Notes: generated from the sequence alone by a model not told the origin. Positions 1-6,267 are shown, numbered from the stretch's first letter. The stretch is DNA of 7,692 nt from Verrucomicrobia bacterium UBA6015 (GCA_002428045.1 DIZZ01000093.1:1-7692); one strand, 5' to 3'. Numbers and translations are program-made.

Positions 1-86
1 CTTACAACACTGCGGCCGGGGTTGAACCCGGCCCTCCCGAACACCGACTTACTTCACTGCGGCCGGGGTGGAACCCGGCCATCCCG
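1..86. repeat. Two-unit GC-rich hairpin repeat (47-bp family), second copy of the 4075-4256 array
   Basis: Two tandem units begin with CTTAC at 1 and 48. Each carries the inverted repeat GGCCGGG...CCCGGCC (7-bp stem, 6-nt loop), then a C/A-TCCC tract. Unit 1 (1-47) is intact and continues into the spacer GAACACCGA. Unit 2 (48-86) is diverged: CTTACTTCAC instead of CTTACAACAC, loop GTGGAA instead of GTTGAA, ATCCC instead of CTCCC. It then ends in GTGAGGCTTTT instead of the spacer. The window starts exactly at a unit boundary, so more units may lie outside. It sits about 390 bp downstream of the last gene of the minus-strand train. Seen directly. Any role (mRNA 3' protection, mobile REP-like element) is inference. 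Confidence 0.9.
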
Positions 87-104
87 TGAGGCTTTTCATT
101 GATC

Positions 105-136
105 ATTGGATATTCTCGGTTGGTTATTGGATATTC
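105..136. repeat. Paired 11-bp direct repeat ATTGGATATTC, 21-bp period
   Basis: ATTGGATATTC occurs exactly at 105-115 and again at 126-136, so the starts are 21 bp apart, with TCGGTTGGTT between them. A related pair with the same 21-bp period lies in the opposite orientation at 324-354. I recall similar ATTGGATATT-type oligomers scattered through intergenic DNA of some PVC bacteria, but cannot verify this here. The function is unknown. Confidence 0.75.
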
Positions 137-171
137 AGATCCTCATCGTGATTGTAATCTATTGTCTGATC

Positions 172-195
172 AGGATTACGATTAGGATTACGTTA
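172..195. repeat. 12-bp tandem direct repeat AGGATTACGATT/AGGATTACGTTA
   Basis: Two adjacent 12-mers share the first nine bases (AGGATTACG) and then diverge (ATT versus TTA). The flanking sequence GATTGTAATCT at 150-160 is a loose reverse-complement relative of the same motif. This is a short AT-rich tandem repeat in a gene-free stretch, and no role can be assigned. Confidence 0.65.
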
Positions 196-323
196 GGCGA
201 CGGTGAGCGTGCACACTCCGTGCCCGTCGATTATGCAATCGAGTGGTTTTAATGTAGTTAGATGAGTTGCTCCTGTCGAGAGAAAAATGAAACGTGGCGA
301 AGGATGTGGGCATGGACCCTTTT

Positions 324-354
324 GAATGTCCAATATCGAACAAGGAATGTCCAA
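324..354. repeat. Paired 10-bp direct repeat GAATGTCCAA, 21-bp period
   Basis: GAATGTCCAA occurs at 324-333 and 345-354, starts 21 bp apart, with TATCGAACAAG between. Read on the minus strand the motif is TTGGACATTC, one base from the TTGGATATTC core of the pair at 105-136. The two pairs therefore form an inverted arrangement with identical internal spacing around about 190 bp of DNA. Confidence 0.75.
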
Positions 355-373
355 GTAGATAACCTTTTGCCAC

Positions 374-400
374 GGGCGGCTCGCTGAGGACAGCTCGCCC
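374..400. repeat. Imperfect GC-rich inverted repeat in the downstream gap
   Basis: GGGCG (374-378) and CGCCC (396-400) can pair, enclosing two related GCTC-containing arms around TGAGGACA. The stem is short and interrupted, and no T-run follows on either strand, so it is not an obvious terminator. I recall GC-rich sequences of this type (GGCTCGC...GCTCGCC) as dispersed repeats in intergenic DNA of PVC-like genomes. That link is memory, not something shown here. Confidence 0.5.
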
Positions 401-478
401 TACCTGCTTGTGCATTGAAGTGTCCACCGCCCACCGATCTGGCGGGTAAGTGAATCAGGGGTGCGATCAGGCGGCGGA

Positions 479-1219
479 TTACTTTTGCTTGCGCTCGGCT
501 ATGCCGCCCTCTTGAATGTCGAGTTCGCCGCGTTGCTTGATCTCGGTGATTTTCCCGTCGACTAGGTACACGACGCGGTCCGAGGCGGCCAGCATCTTGT
601 GATCATGCGTGGCGCTGATGATCGTCTTGCCTGTTTCGTTCTTGAAGCGCTCGAGCATGTGGATGATCTCCTCGCCTGTCTTCAGGTCCAGGTTGCCGGT
701 CGGTTCGTCCGCCAGGATGATGTCGGGATCATTGGCCATGGCGCGAGCAATCGCCACGCGCTGCTGCTGACCACCGGAAAGCTGTCCGGGACGGTGATCG
801 TAGCGCTTGCCGAGGCCGACCCGGTCGAGCAGTTGGCGCGCCCGGTCTGCGGCCTCTTCATCCGACTTACCGGCAAAGGTCAGGGGCAGCATCACGTTCT
901 GTTCGGCCGTCATCACCTGCACCAGGTTGAAGGTCTGGAAAATGAACCCCACCTTGTGACAGCGCAGGTACGCAATCTGCCGGGGATCCAGGCCCCTGAC
1001 ATCGTGTCCATCCATCAGCACCTGACCCTCGGTCGGGCGATCCAGCCCGCCGATCATGTTGAACAGCGTGCTCTTGCCCGATCCGGACGGGCCCATGATG
1101 CTCATGTACTCGCCACGGAAGACGTCCAGGTTCACCCCCGCCAGCGCCCAGACCACCTCTTCGCCCATCATATAGCGGCGCTTGACATTTCGGACGGAAA
1201 TTATCACATCATTTGGCAT
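479..1219 (-). CDS. LolD/MacB-type ABC transporter ATP-binding protein (second of a tandem pair)
   Basis: A 246-residue cytoplasmic ATPase that would power an FtsX-type permease. All nucleotide-binding motifs are intact: Walker A GPSGSGKS (43-50), Q-loop glutamine in FQTFNL (Q95), signature LSGGQ (147-151), Walker B IILADE (167-172) followed by PTGNLD, and H-loop histidine in SATHD (H205). The unbroken [14 protein letters not shown] run and PTGNLD are typical of the LolD/MacB/FtsE group, and the length fits that group. I chose ATG at 1219 rather than an in-frame start at 1261. AAGGAGG lies 9 nt upstream of it, and homology to the paralogue starts just after. The gene overlaps the upstream ATPase by 11 bp. 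It closely resembles that paralogue, including a shared C-terminal ELDI-x-EG tail. It is the last gene of the train. Substrate unknown. Confidence 0.95.
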   Translation of the reverse strand: MPNDVIISVRNVKRRYMMGEEVVWALAGVNLDVFRGEYMSIMGPSGSGKSTLFNMIGGLDRPTEGQVLMDGHDVRGLDPRQIAYLRCHKVGFIFQTFNLVQVMTAEQNVMLPLTFAGKSDEEAADRARQLLDRVGLGKRYDHRPGQLSGGQQQRVAIARAMANDPDIILADEPTGNLDLKTGEEIIHMLERFKNETGKTIISATHDHKMLAASDRVVYLVDGKITEIKQRGELDIQEGGIAERKQK

Positions 1220-2015
1220 CGGTACGCCCCTCCTTGATATCCAGTTCATCCCGCGATGCAAACCGCTCGATCACCCCATCGGTCAGCCAGGCGATCCGAT
1301 CGGAAACCGATAGCATCTTGTAGTCGTGCGTCGCGCTGATCACGGTCACCCCGTCGGTCTGGTTGATCTCGCGCAGCAGTTCAATAATCTGCCGCCCGGT
1401 TACGCTGTCGAGGTTGCCGGTCGGTTCGTCGGCCAGCACAATCGCCGGATCGTTGGCCAGGGCGCGGGCCACCGCCACACGCTGCTGCTGGCCGCCGGAC
1501 ATCTGCACCGGCTTATGGAACACCCGTTCCCCCAGGCCGACCTTCTTGAGCAGTTCCACCGCCTTGTCCTGCGCCTCGGCCTGCGGCACGTCGGCAAACA
1601 GCATCGGCAGCATCACATTATCCAGCGCCGTGGCCACGGGAATCAGGTTGAAGGTCTGGAAGACATAGCCGATCTTGTGACAGCGCAGCCAGGCTAGCTC
1701 AAACGTATTGAGGGCGGCGATATCCACCTCGTCGATGAACACCCGTCCGGCATTGGGCTTGTCTAGTCCGCCGATCATATTGAAGAGCGTGCTCTTGCCC
1801 GAGCCGGAGGGCCCCATGAGGGCGATATACTCACCCCGGTTGACCTTGAAGTCGACCCCCTTGAGGGCGTGAACCTCCTCATCGCCCATGCGAAAGGTTT
1901 TGCGCACCCCTATCGCCCGCACAATATGCGTGGCCGTGAGTGCCGACACCGCCTGCGTCGAGCCCTTGACGTCGGCCGCCGGCGCGGTGTTCTTGCTATC
2001 GGTTTCTACCTGCAT
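1209..2015 (-). CDS. LolD/MacB-type ABC transporter ATP-binding protein (first of a tandem pair)
   Basis: A 268-residue ABC ATPase of the LolD/MacB class. Walker A GPSGSGKS is at 68-75, Q-loop Q120 in FQTFNL, signature MSGGQ (172-176, with M replacing the usual L), Walker B IVLADE (192-197) followed by PTGNLD, and H-loop H230 in SATHD. The first ~30 residues (rich in T, A, S, with charged residues) form an N-terminal extension absent from the paralogue and unlike a signal peptide. The start is ATG at 2015 with AAGGAG 5 nt upstream, 9 bp after the stop of the FtsX-type gene. By eye more than half the aligned residues match the downstream ATPase, so the pair probably arose by duplication and may form a heterodimer. 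All catalytic motifs look functional in both copies. Confidence 0.95.
   Translation of the reverse strand: MQVETDSKNTAPAADVKGSTQAVSALTATHIVRAIGVRKTFRMGDEEVHALKGVDFKVNRGEYIALMGPSGSGKSTLFNMIGGLDKPNAGRVFIDEVDIAALNTFELAWLRCHKIGYVFQTFNLIPVATALDNVMLPMLFADVPQAEAQDKAVELLKKVGLGERVFHKPVQMSGGQQQRVAVARALANDPAIVLADEPTGNLDSVTGRQIIELLREINQTDGVTVISATHDYKMLSVSDRIAWLTDGVIERFASRDELDIKEGRTDAK
1229..1235 (-). promoter_or_regulatory. Ribosome binding site AAGGAGG that decides the start at 1219
   Basis: On the minus strand AAGGAGG lies inside the 3' end of the upstream ATPase gene, 9 nt before ATG at 1219. It is the strongest Shine-Dalgarno sequence in the window. It supports translation of the second ATPase starting within the overlap rather than at the in-frame ATG at 1261. 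Confidence 0.8.
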
Positions 2016-2024
2016 ACCTGCTCC

Positions 2025-2678
2025 TTATACCTCGCTACGCATCGCTTGTATCGGTTCCATCTTCGCCGCCCGCCAGGCCGGATAAAGCGCACCAACCACG
2101 GTCAACCCGACGCCCGCCCAGAAGCAGATGAACAGGGCTTTAAGCAAATCGTTCATCGGCAATAGCCGTAATGCTTCCGTACCGAACCGCCCAATGCCCT
2201 CGGCATACGCCAGGGCAACACCAATGATAATCCCCAGCACCGTGCCGACAATCCCTTGAAAAAGACTCTCGACCAGATAAAGCTTTACAATGAACGAATC
2301 CAATCCGCCCAGGCATTTCATCGTGCCGATCTCGCGGAACCGCTCGGTCACACTGATGAGCATGGCGTTCACGATACCGGCGAAACTGATCATCATCGCG
2401 ATGCCCAACATCCAAGCCGTCTGCGAACGCTGCTCTGTGCTCAGCATCTGCTCCAGCAGACCCTCGCGGGCAAGGCGCTGCTGCAGCGCATCGGAGGCCC
2501 GTTCCGCAATCCCTGCAAGCATCCCGTTCGAACAGAGGATATACGTCATGAACGCCAGCGCCAGCGCAATACACGCCGTTACCAGGAACGTCTTTACCAG
2601 CCGTATGCGCAGTCCCTGAAACGCAATCTGCAAGACCTTGCGGTACGGTAGAATCACTATTTTCTGCATCTCACTCAT
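2025..2678 (-). CDS. Minimal FtsX/MacB-type ABC transporter permease
   Basis: A 217-residue inner-membrane permease. It has four hydrophobic segments at about 29-49, 88-108, 132-158 and 179-200. The FtsX hallmark TERFREIGTMKCLGG (111-125) follows segment 2, and the typical ending LYPAWRAAKMEPIQAMR (198-214) follows segment 4. MacB and LolC/E proteins are usually about 400 residues, with a periplasmic domain of roughly 200 between segments 1 and 2. Here that loop is only about 37 residues (50-86), polar and probably helical, so the periplasmic core domain is missing. Start ATG at 2678 is 12 bp after the PqqD-like gene, with a weak GGGG tract upstream; an in-frame ATG three codons later is possible. 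It is followed after 9 bp by the first ATPase, its likely motor. It may pair with the larger FtsX protein at 6313-7692. Confidence 0.9.
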   Translation of the reverse strand: MSEMQKIVILPYRKVLQIAFQGLRIRLVKTFLVTACIALALAFMTYILCSNGMLAGIAERASDALQQRLAREGLLEQMLSTEQRSQTAWMLGIAMMISFAGIVNAMLISVTERFREIGTMKCLGGLDSFIVKLYLVESLFQGIVGTVLGIIIGVALAYAEGIGRFGTEALRLLPMNDLLKALFICFWAGVGLTVVGALYPAWRAAKMEPIQAMRSEV

Positions 2679-2690
2679 ACATCCCCGCCC

Positions 2691-3065
2691 CTAGCTTTTC
2701 ATTTCCATCGCAATCAATCCCTTGGTCAACAACGTGCGCATGAACTTGGTCACGGCCATTTCCGATTCCGGGAGGCTCACGCGCACCGCCGTGGCGAAGC
2801 GCTGCACAATCGATTCAACCGTCTGCCGGCCATCGCAAAGTTCATAAACCCTGCGTCCGTAGGCATCCATCCCGAACGTCCGCTCGCAGGTTTCGGCCCC
2901 TCCCATCAGCCGCTGCCAGCGCGGCCGCATATACTTCACGGTCACATACAACTTGCCGTCCTTCTCCTCCTTGCGCACAGCGGGCAGGCAATGCGGATGC
3001 CCCGACAGAGCCGTCCGACGCATGGCTTTCTTCTCCTCAACACTTTGGCCACGCCGTCCCGCCAT
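2691..3065 (-). CDS. PqqD-like small protein (winged-helix / RRE-type fold)
   Basis: A 124-residue soluble protein. Residues ~47-121 match the PqqD pattern: a RPRW-type lead, ERTFGMDAYGRRVYELCDG, then QTVESIVQRFA, an acidic linker, a helix with VTKFMRTLL and the ending TKGLIAME. In the family this fold binds peptides (RiPP recognition element) and presents them to a modifying enzyme; free-standing relatives of unknown role also occur. The first ~45 residues are basic and not part of the domain. I chose ATG at 3065, one codon after an in-frame TTG, because its A is shared with the upstream TGA (TGATG), and GAGGAGAGG sits 8 nt before it. No radical SAM or other peptide-modifying gene is visible, so the partner may be the ABC system or the 321-residue neighbour. 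The domain call is by pattern, not by search. Confidence 0.75.
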   Translation of the reverse strand: MAGRRGQSVEEKKAMRRTALSGHPHCLPAVRKEEKDGKLYVTVKYMRPRWQRLMGGAETCERTFGMDAYGRRVYELCDGRQTVESIVQRFATAVRVSLPESEMAVTKFMRTLLTKGLIAMEMKS

Positions 3066-4030
3066 CAACCCATCCTCTCCTCAGCCACATGCTTGTTCAT
3101 GCGTTCAATCGCCTGTACGCACAGCGTCTCATCCGCCCGGTCGGCAGACTGGTGCTCAACCATCAGGAGTCGGTTTTTTGCACTATCCTGAACCGCCATG
3201 GCGCAAGACCAGCGTGGGGCGCACCATCCCAGCGGCATCCCCAGCCGCTTGCAGCCCACCCGACGCACACCGTTCAACAGCGAACCCGACGCATGATTCC
3301 ACGGGGTGATCGTTACACTGCGCCGCCGCAACCGCCGGTGTTCCTTGAACGGGGAACTTTGCAGCCAGCGTTCAAACGGACGCCGGCCAAGCGCGAGATC
3401 GCCGGGATACACCTGACGCAGCAGCAGCGTTTCGCGCAGTCCCCGTGTGAAATTCAGGGCCAGGTCACCGGAATAAAGGTGCTTATGCTCAAGTTCGAAT
3501 CCGGCGGGCACCTCGAAACTGACATCGTACATGGCCCAGATGCCTGGTGCGTTGATTGCGGTCGTACGCAGGGACGGGAAGACTCCCCCTGTCAGGGTCG
3601 TGCGAAGCTTGGATGACAAAACGCCATTGACCGTGACCGCCAGCAACAGACCGGCCGGTTCGGCATACCCGAACCAGTGGGTCGTTTGCTTATCCTCCTC
3701 GGTCTGCACGGCCGTCGCCCAGCCGCAGGCGGTAAAGTGATCCTTCGCCGGCGGATTGGCATCCGCCAGCACACCGAGTTTGGTGAGGCGACCCGAGACC
3801 CAGTCACTGCCGGCGGCCACCGTCATCGGGCGGGTACGTTCCCACTGGATACTGAACATGGCGCATTCGGTGTCCCCGACAATCATCTGCCCCTTGCGCG
3901 AGGTTCCCGAAATCTTGAGGGGCTGCCAGGCTTCCGGCATCTCAAGCCGCCAGCCAGCCCAGGCAAGCAGCACATAGCGGCCCTTTATGCCAGCTTGCCG
4001 CCCTCCTGTGTTATGCCCCTGCACGCTCAT
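3065..4030 (-). CDS. Hypothetical protein with two similar halves, unknown function
   Basis: A 321-residue protein I do not recognise. No signal peptide or membrane segment is evident, so a cytoplasmic location is likely. It appears to contain an internal duplication about 140 residues apart. Residues 24-66 (W-A, then LEMPEAW, G-Q-M-I, ending IQWER) resemble 165-206 (W-A, then FEVPAGF, G-D-L-A, ending LLLRQ). Within each half a later hydrophobic strand follows (GLLLAVTVNG at 127-136, RLLMVEH at 287-293). The second half is strongly basic around 229-237 (KEHRRLRRR). Start ATG at 4030 has CAGGAG 10 nt upstream and lies directly after the hairpin array. The stop overlaps the PqqD-like start by one base, so the two proteins are probably made together and may interact. 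The alternating beta-like strands suggest a mainly beta or alpha/beta fold. Function unknown. Confidence 0.85.
   Translation of the reverse strand: MSVQGHNTGGRQAGIKGRYVLLAWAGWRLEMPEAWQPLKISGTSRKGQMIVGDTECAMFSIQWERTRPMTVAAGSDWVSGRLTKLGVLADANPPAKDHFTACGWATAVQTEEDKQTTHWFGYAEPAGLLLAVTVNGVLSSKLRTTLTGGVFPSLRTTAINAPGIWAMYDVSFEVPAGFELEHKHLYSGDLALNFTRGLRETLLLRQVYPGDLALGRRPFERWLQSSPFKEHRRLRRRSVTITPWNHASGSLLNGVRRVGCKRLGMPLGWCAPRWSCAMAVQDSAKNRLLMVEHQSADRADETLCVQAIERMNKHVAEERMG
3074..3082 (-). promoter_or_regulatory. Ribosome binding site GAGGAGAGG for the PqqD-like gene
   Basis: On the minus strand GAGGAGAGG lies within the end of the 321-residue gene, 8 nt before ATG at 3065. With the TGATG overlap it supports coupled re-initiation and favours ATG at 3065 over the TTG at 3068. 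Confidence 0.65.
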
Positions 4031-4074
4031 TCGTTATTAACTCCTGAAAACCAACACCTCAACCCGACTTACAA

Positions 4075-4256
4075 CTTACAACACGGTGGCCGGGGTTGAA
4101 CCCGGCCCTCCCGAACACCGAACTTACAACACGGTGGCCGGGGTTGAACCCGGCCCTCCCGAACACCGACTTACAACACGGCGGCCGGGGTTGAACCCGG
4201 CCCTCCCGAACACCGAACTTACAACACGGCGGCCGGGGTTGAACCCGGCCCTCCCG
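4075..4256. repeat. Four-unit 47/48-bp tandem array of GC-rich hairpins between two operon genes
   Basis: Units start at 4075, 4123, 4170 and 4218, giving periods of 48, 47 and 48 bp; the last is truncated. Each unit reads CTTACAACAC, GGT or GGC, the inverted repeat GGCCGGG...CCCGGCC with a GTTGAA loop, CTCCC, then spacer GAACACCGA(A). The 47/48 alternation comes from one extra A in the spacer. Units 1-2 carry GGTGGCC and units 3-4 GGCGGCC, so pairs of units resemble each other most, suggesting duplication. A partial unit remnant (CGACTTACAA) precedes at 4065. The array fills most of the 232-bp gap between the OPT-like gene and the 321-residue gene. A second copy is at 1-86. No T-run follows any hairpin, so these are not standard terminators. 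An open frame of 60 codons across the array is a repeat artefact. Confidence 0.92.
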
Positions 4257-4262
4257 TGGGGT

Positions 4263-6260
4263 TTATAGCGGCAATACCACGTTCACGCTCTTGAGCATGA
4301 ACACCACCCCCAGCGACATCATCGAGACCAGGCCAAGCCCGGCCCCGAAGCCTGCCGCAAAGACGATCCGGTACTGCGGCCACTTGTCGCCAAACCATTT
4401 CCGACAGCCATACCGACCGATCATCGCTCCGATAATCGTCGGAATAATCGCATGGGGCAAGGATTGATCCAGACCGCGGATCATGCCATACACCAGGAAC
4501 ACGGGCAGGTTAAAATTCACCAGCAAGGCATAGAGCAGCAGCGCCCCGCCGAAACCTGCCCCGAGATAGTCCAATCGGAAGGCCTCACGGAACGGGCTGG
4601 TCGCCGCATCGGGCAGCGTGGAGGTCGCGATCAGCCCCTGCTGGTAGGCGTTCAGCTCCCAGAATTCGTTGGCGTACGGGAACATCTCGCTGGGCACCGG
4701 TCCCATCGACCAGATAAACTGGGCAAAGAACAAGGTACTCACGATCATCAGCGGATAGGTAATCGCCTCGGCTTTGATCAGGGAGGAGAACCGGGTACCC
4801 GTCAGCTCCATCGTACGGAAATCCAGCACCTGCCCGGCATAATTATGCAAGGGGATCGGCGCATACCAGATGGCTGCCCCCTTGTAGCCCGAGAGCATGA
4901 ATGAGGCCTCGCGGATGAACGGGATCTGGAACTGCATGCCGACCAGGCCCTCCATACGGGCGGACATGTAGCTGATGAACGGCGTCCATATAAAGCCATA
5001 GAACATCAACAGCCACAGCGGGAAGACATCGCCCGCCAGCGGTCCGGACCCGTAGTTCACCAGATAATAGGCCAGGCCGATATAGGTCAGCGTGGATCCC
5101 AGATAGATCACCATACCGACCCAGATCGGGATATCGCCGCGCTCGCGCTTACGCTCCAGCAACTTGCTCCAGCGCACCTTCGTTGCGCCTAGATCGTCGG
5201 CCTCCTTCTTCCTGGCTTTCAGTTTGGAGTACATGTGGAGAAAGCCGATCACGGCGACGGCGAACATCAATCCCAGGTTGAAACTGAAGTAGAAGTCAAA
5301 GACGTTGGCACGCACCACTTCCATGGCATTCAAGCCGGGCTCCCAGCTCATCAGCACCCCGGTATGATGCAGCACCGGATTGATTACCATGGTGAAAACG
5401 ACGCCGAAAAGACTGCCCATAATGGCCATGAACGGCATGACCATGCCCGTGACAACCAACCCAAGGTCGAACGAGAGCATGATCGGCATAGCCGGCAGGA
5501 CACCTTCGGTATAGCTGGTCAGGTCCACGAACGGAATGGGGATGATACGCAGGGGTTTCCCGAGGATGGCCGCACTGATGCTAGGCAGGCCGATATAGAT
5601 CAGGCCGAAGAAGATACCCAATGCACCGCCCATGGCGAAAACCTTGGTCCGCCAGGTTTCGCGCTCATTGGATGAATCGGCCAGGGCGGTCATCCCTGCC
5701 GCGCCAACCGGCGCCATCGGGAAGGGAAGCTCCTCGACATCGGCCGTAAGCTTGTACATCACATACCCCAGGCCGAAATGGTCGATCCGAGTCAGCAGCA
5801 TCATCAATGCCCCGATACCCAGTGGCCAGAGCCACTCGATCATGAAGAAGTTGCGCTGCCCCAGCACGGCCGGATCGGTCGGAACAAACCAGGAGGGCAG
5901 GAACTCGGTCAGGCCCATCTTGCGGATTTCCTCGCTCTGTGCAAAGAACTGGCGCCATAGCCAGTCCTGCCCGCTGGCCGCCATGGCAGCACCGCACATG
6001 TAGAAGAGCACGAAGATCTGTGCCCGTTTAAGCTTCATCAAGGCGCGCCGGGCAATCTCGACATACAGCAGCACGGTCACCCACTTGGCGGCTCCGCCCA
6101 TGTGCAACCCGGCCACCAGGTTCATGTACACATTGGCCGGTGCCATAACCAGGCCGACAAACAGCCCCATCAGCACGGTACCCCAACTAATCCCCTCATC
6201 GAATGTGTCGGGGGGCTTGATCAGGTTCCGGTATTCCTGGAATTCTTTATCTTCTCTCAC
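4263..6260 (-). CDS. OPT-superfamily-like polytopic membrane transporter
   Basis: A 665-residue integral membrane protein with roughly 12-15 hydrophobic segments. The N-terminal stretch at 23-70 (WGTVLMGLFVGLVMAPANVY, then a glycine-rich turn) resembles the first helices of oligopeptide transporter (OPT) proteins. ELPFPMAPVGAAGMTAL (177-193) resembles the OPT LPFP-x-G-x-A motif. A charged cytoplasmic loop (344-376) divides the protein. A conserved-looking segment at 428-475 includes SYMSARMEGLVG and the amphipathic FIREASF. OPT proteins carry peptides or metal chelates by secondary transport. I recall uncharacterised bacterial relatives labelled DUF6785/DUF6784, which this may match. The start is GTG at 6260, since AGGGA lies 7 nt upstream and no in-frame ATG is near. 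The stop lies at the very edge of the hairpin array. The 52-bp gap to the upstream permease allows cotranscription. Substrate and direction unknown. Confidence 0.75.
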   Translation of the reverse strand: MREDKEFQEYRNLIKPPDTFDEGISWGTVLMGLFVGLVMAPANVYMNLVAGLHMGGAAKWVTVLLYVEIARRALMKLKRAQIFVLFYMCGAAMAASGQDWLWRQFFAQSEEIRKMGLTEFLPSWFVPTDPAVLGQRNFFMIEWLWPLGIGALMMLLTRIDHFGLGYVMYKLTADVEELPFPMAPVGAAGMTALADSSNERETWRTKVFAMGGALGIFFGLIYIGLPSISAAILGKPLRIIPIPFVDLTSYTEGVLPAMPIMLSFDLGLVVTGMVMPFMAIMGSLFGVVFTMVINPVLHHTGVLMSWEPGLNAMEVVRANVFDFYFSFNLGLMFAVAVIGFLHMYSKLKARKKEADDLGATKVRWSKLLERKRERGDIPIWVGMVIYLGSTLTYIGLAYYLVNYGSGPLAGDVFPLWLLMFYGFIWTPFISYMSARMEGLVGMQFQIPFIREASFMLSGYKGAAIWYAPIPLHNYAGQVLDFRTMELTGTRFSSLIKAEAITYPLMIVSTLFFAQFIWSMGPVPSEMFPYANEFWELNAYQQGLIATSTLPDAATSPFREAFRLDYLGAGFGGALLLYALLVNFNLPVFLVYGMIRGLDQSLPHAIIPTIIGAMIGRYGCRKWFGDKWPQYRIVFAAGFGAGLGLVSMMSLGVVFMLKSVNVVLPL

Positions 6261-6267
6261 GCTACCA

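Larger units (their letters stand above)
87..478. other. Non-coding stretch downstream of the gene train, rich in short repeats
   Basis: I see no convincing gene here. A 79-codon minus-strand frame (427-188) runs through three different repeat families, lacks a plausible ribosome binding site and has low-complexity composition, so I do not call it. The stretch is richer in A and T than the flanking genes. It holds two 11-mer pairs with 21-bp spacing (105-136 and 324-354), a 12-bp tandem repeat (172-195) and an imperfect GC-rich inverted repeat (374-400). No hairpin followed by a T-run is visible on the minus strand, so the transcript end of the operon is not located. Confidence 0.6.

Noticed and set aside
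188..427. 79-residue minus-strand gene
   Set aside because: It crosses three repeat families, has no ribosome binding site and shows no family resemblance.
427..445. Operon terminator just after the last gene (CCGCC/GGCGG stem)
   Set aside because: The stem is only 5 bp with a 9-nt loop and no T-run follows on the minus strand.
599..1237. Plus-strand gene of 212 codons opposite the second ATPase
   Set aside because: It lies antisense to a clear ABC ATPase, has a histidine- and glutamine-rich product typical of shadow frames, and no homology. The same reasoning removes the long plus-strand frames at 6601-7578 and 5235-5675.
4031..4074. Promoter for the 321-residue gene (TTGAGG and TTAATA on the minus strand, 16-bp spacing)
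   Set aside because: The supposed -10 box is only a few bases before the ATG and beside the ribosome binding site, so a transcript from it would lack the leader.
4088..4107. Rho-independent terminator
   Set aside because: The stem is GC-rich, but no T-run follows on either strand in any of the units.
4088..4107. tRNA T-arm or tRNA fragment (minus strand GGTTCAACCCC)
   Set aside because: Only a superficial likeness. The stem and loop sizes differ, and no acceptor, D or anticodon arm lies nearby.
4075..4256. CRISPR array
   Set aside because: The period is regular, but the spacer-like parts are as conserved as the hairpin core, so the whole 47/48-bp unit is the repeat. No cas gene is near.
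4086..4268. Small plus-strand repeat protein of 60 codons
   Set aside because: The frame is open only because the 47/48-bp units lack stops. The 47/48 shifts change the frame between units, and there is no supporting start context.
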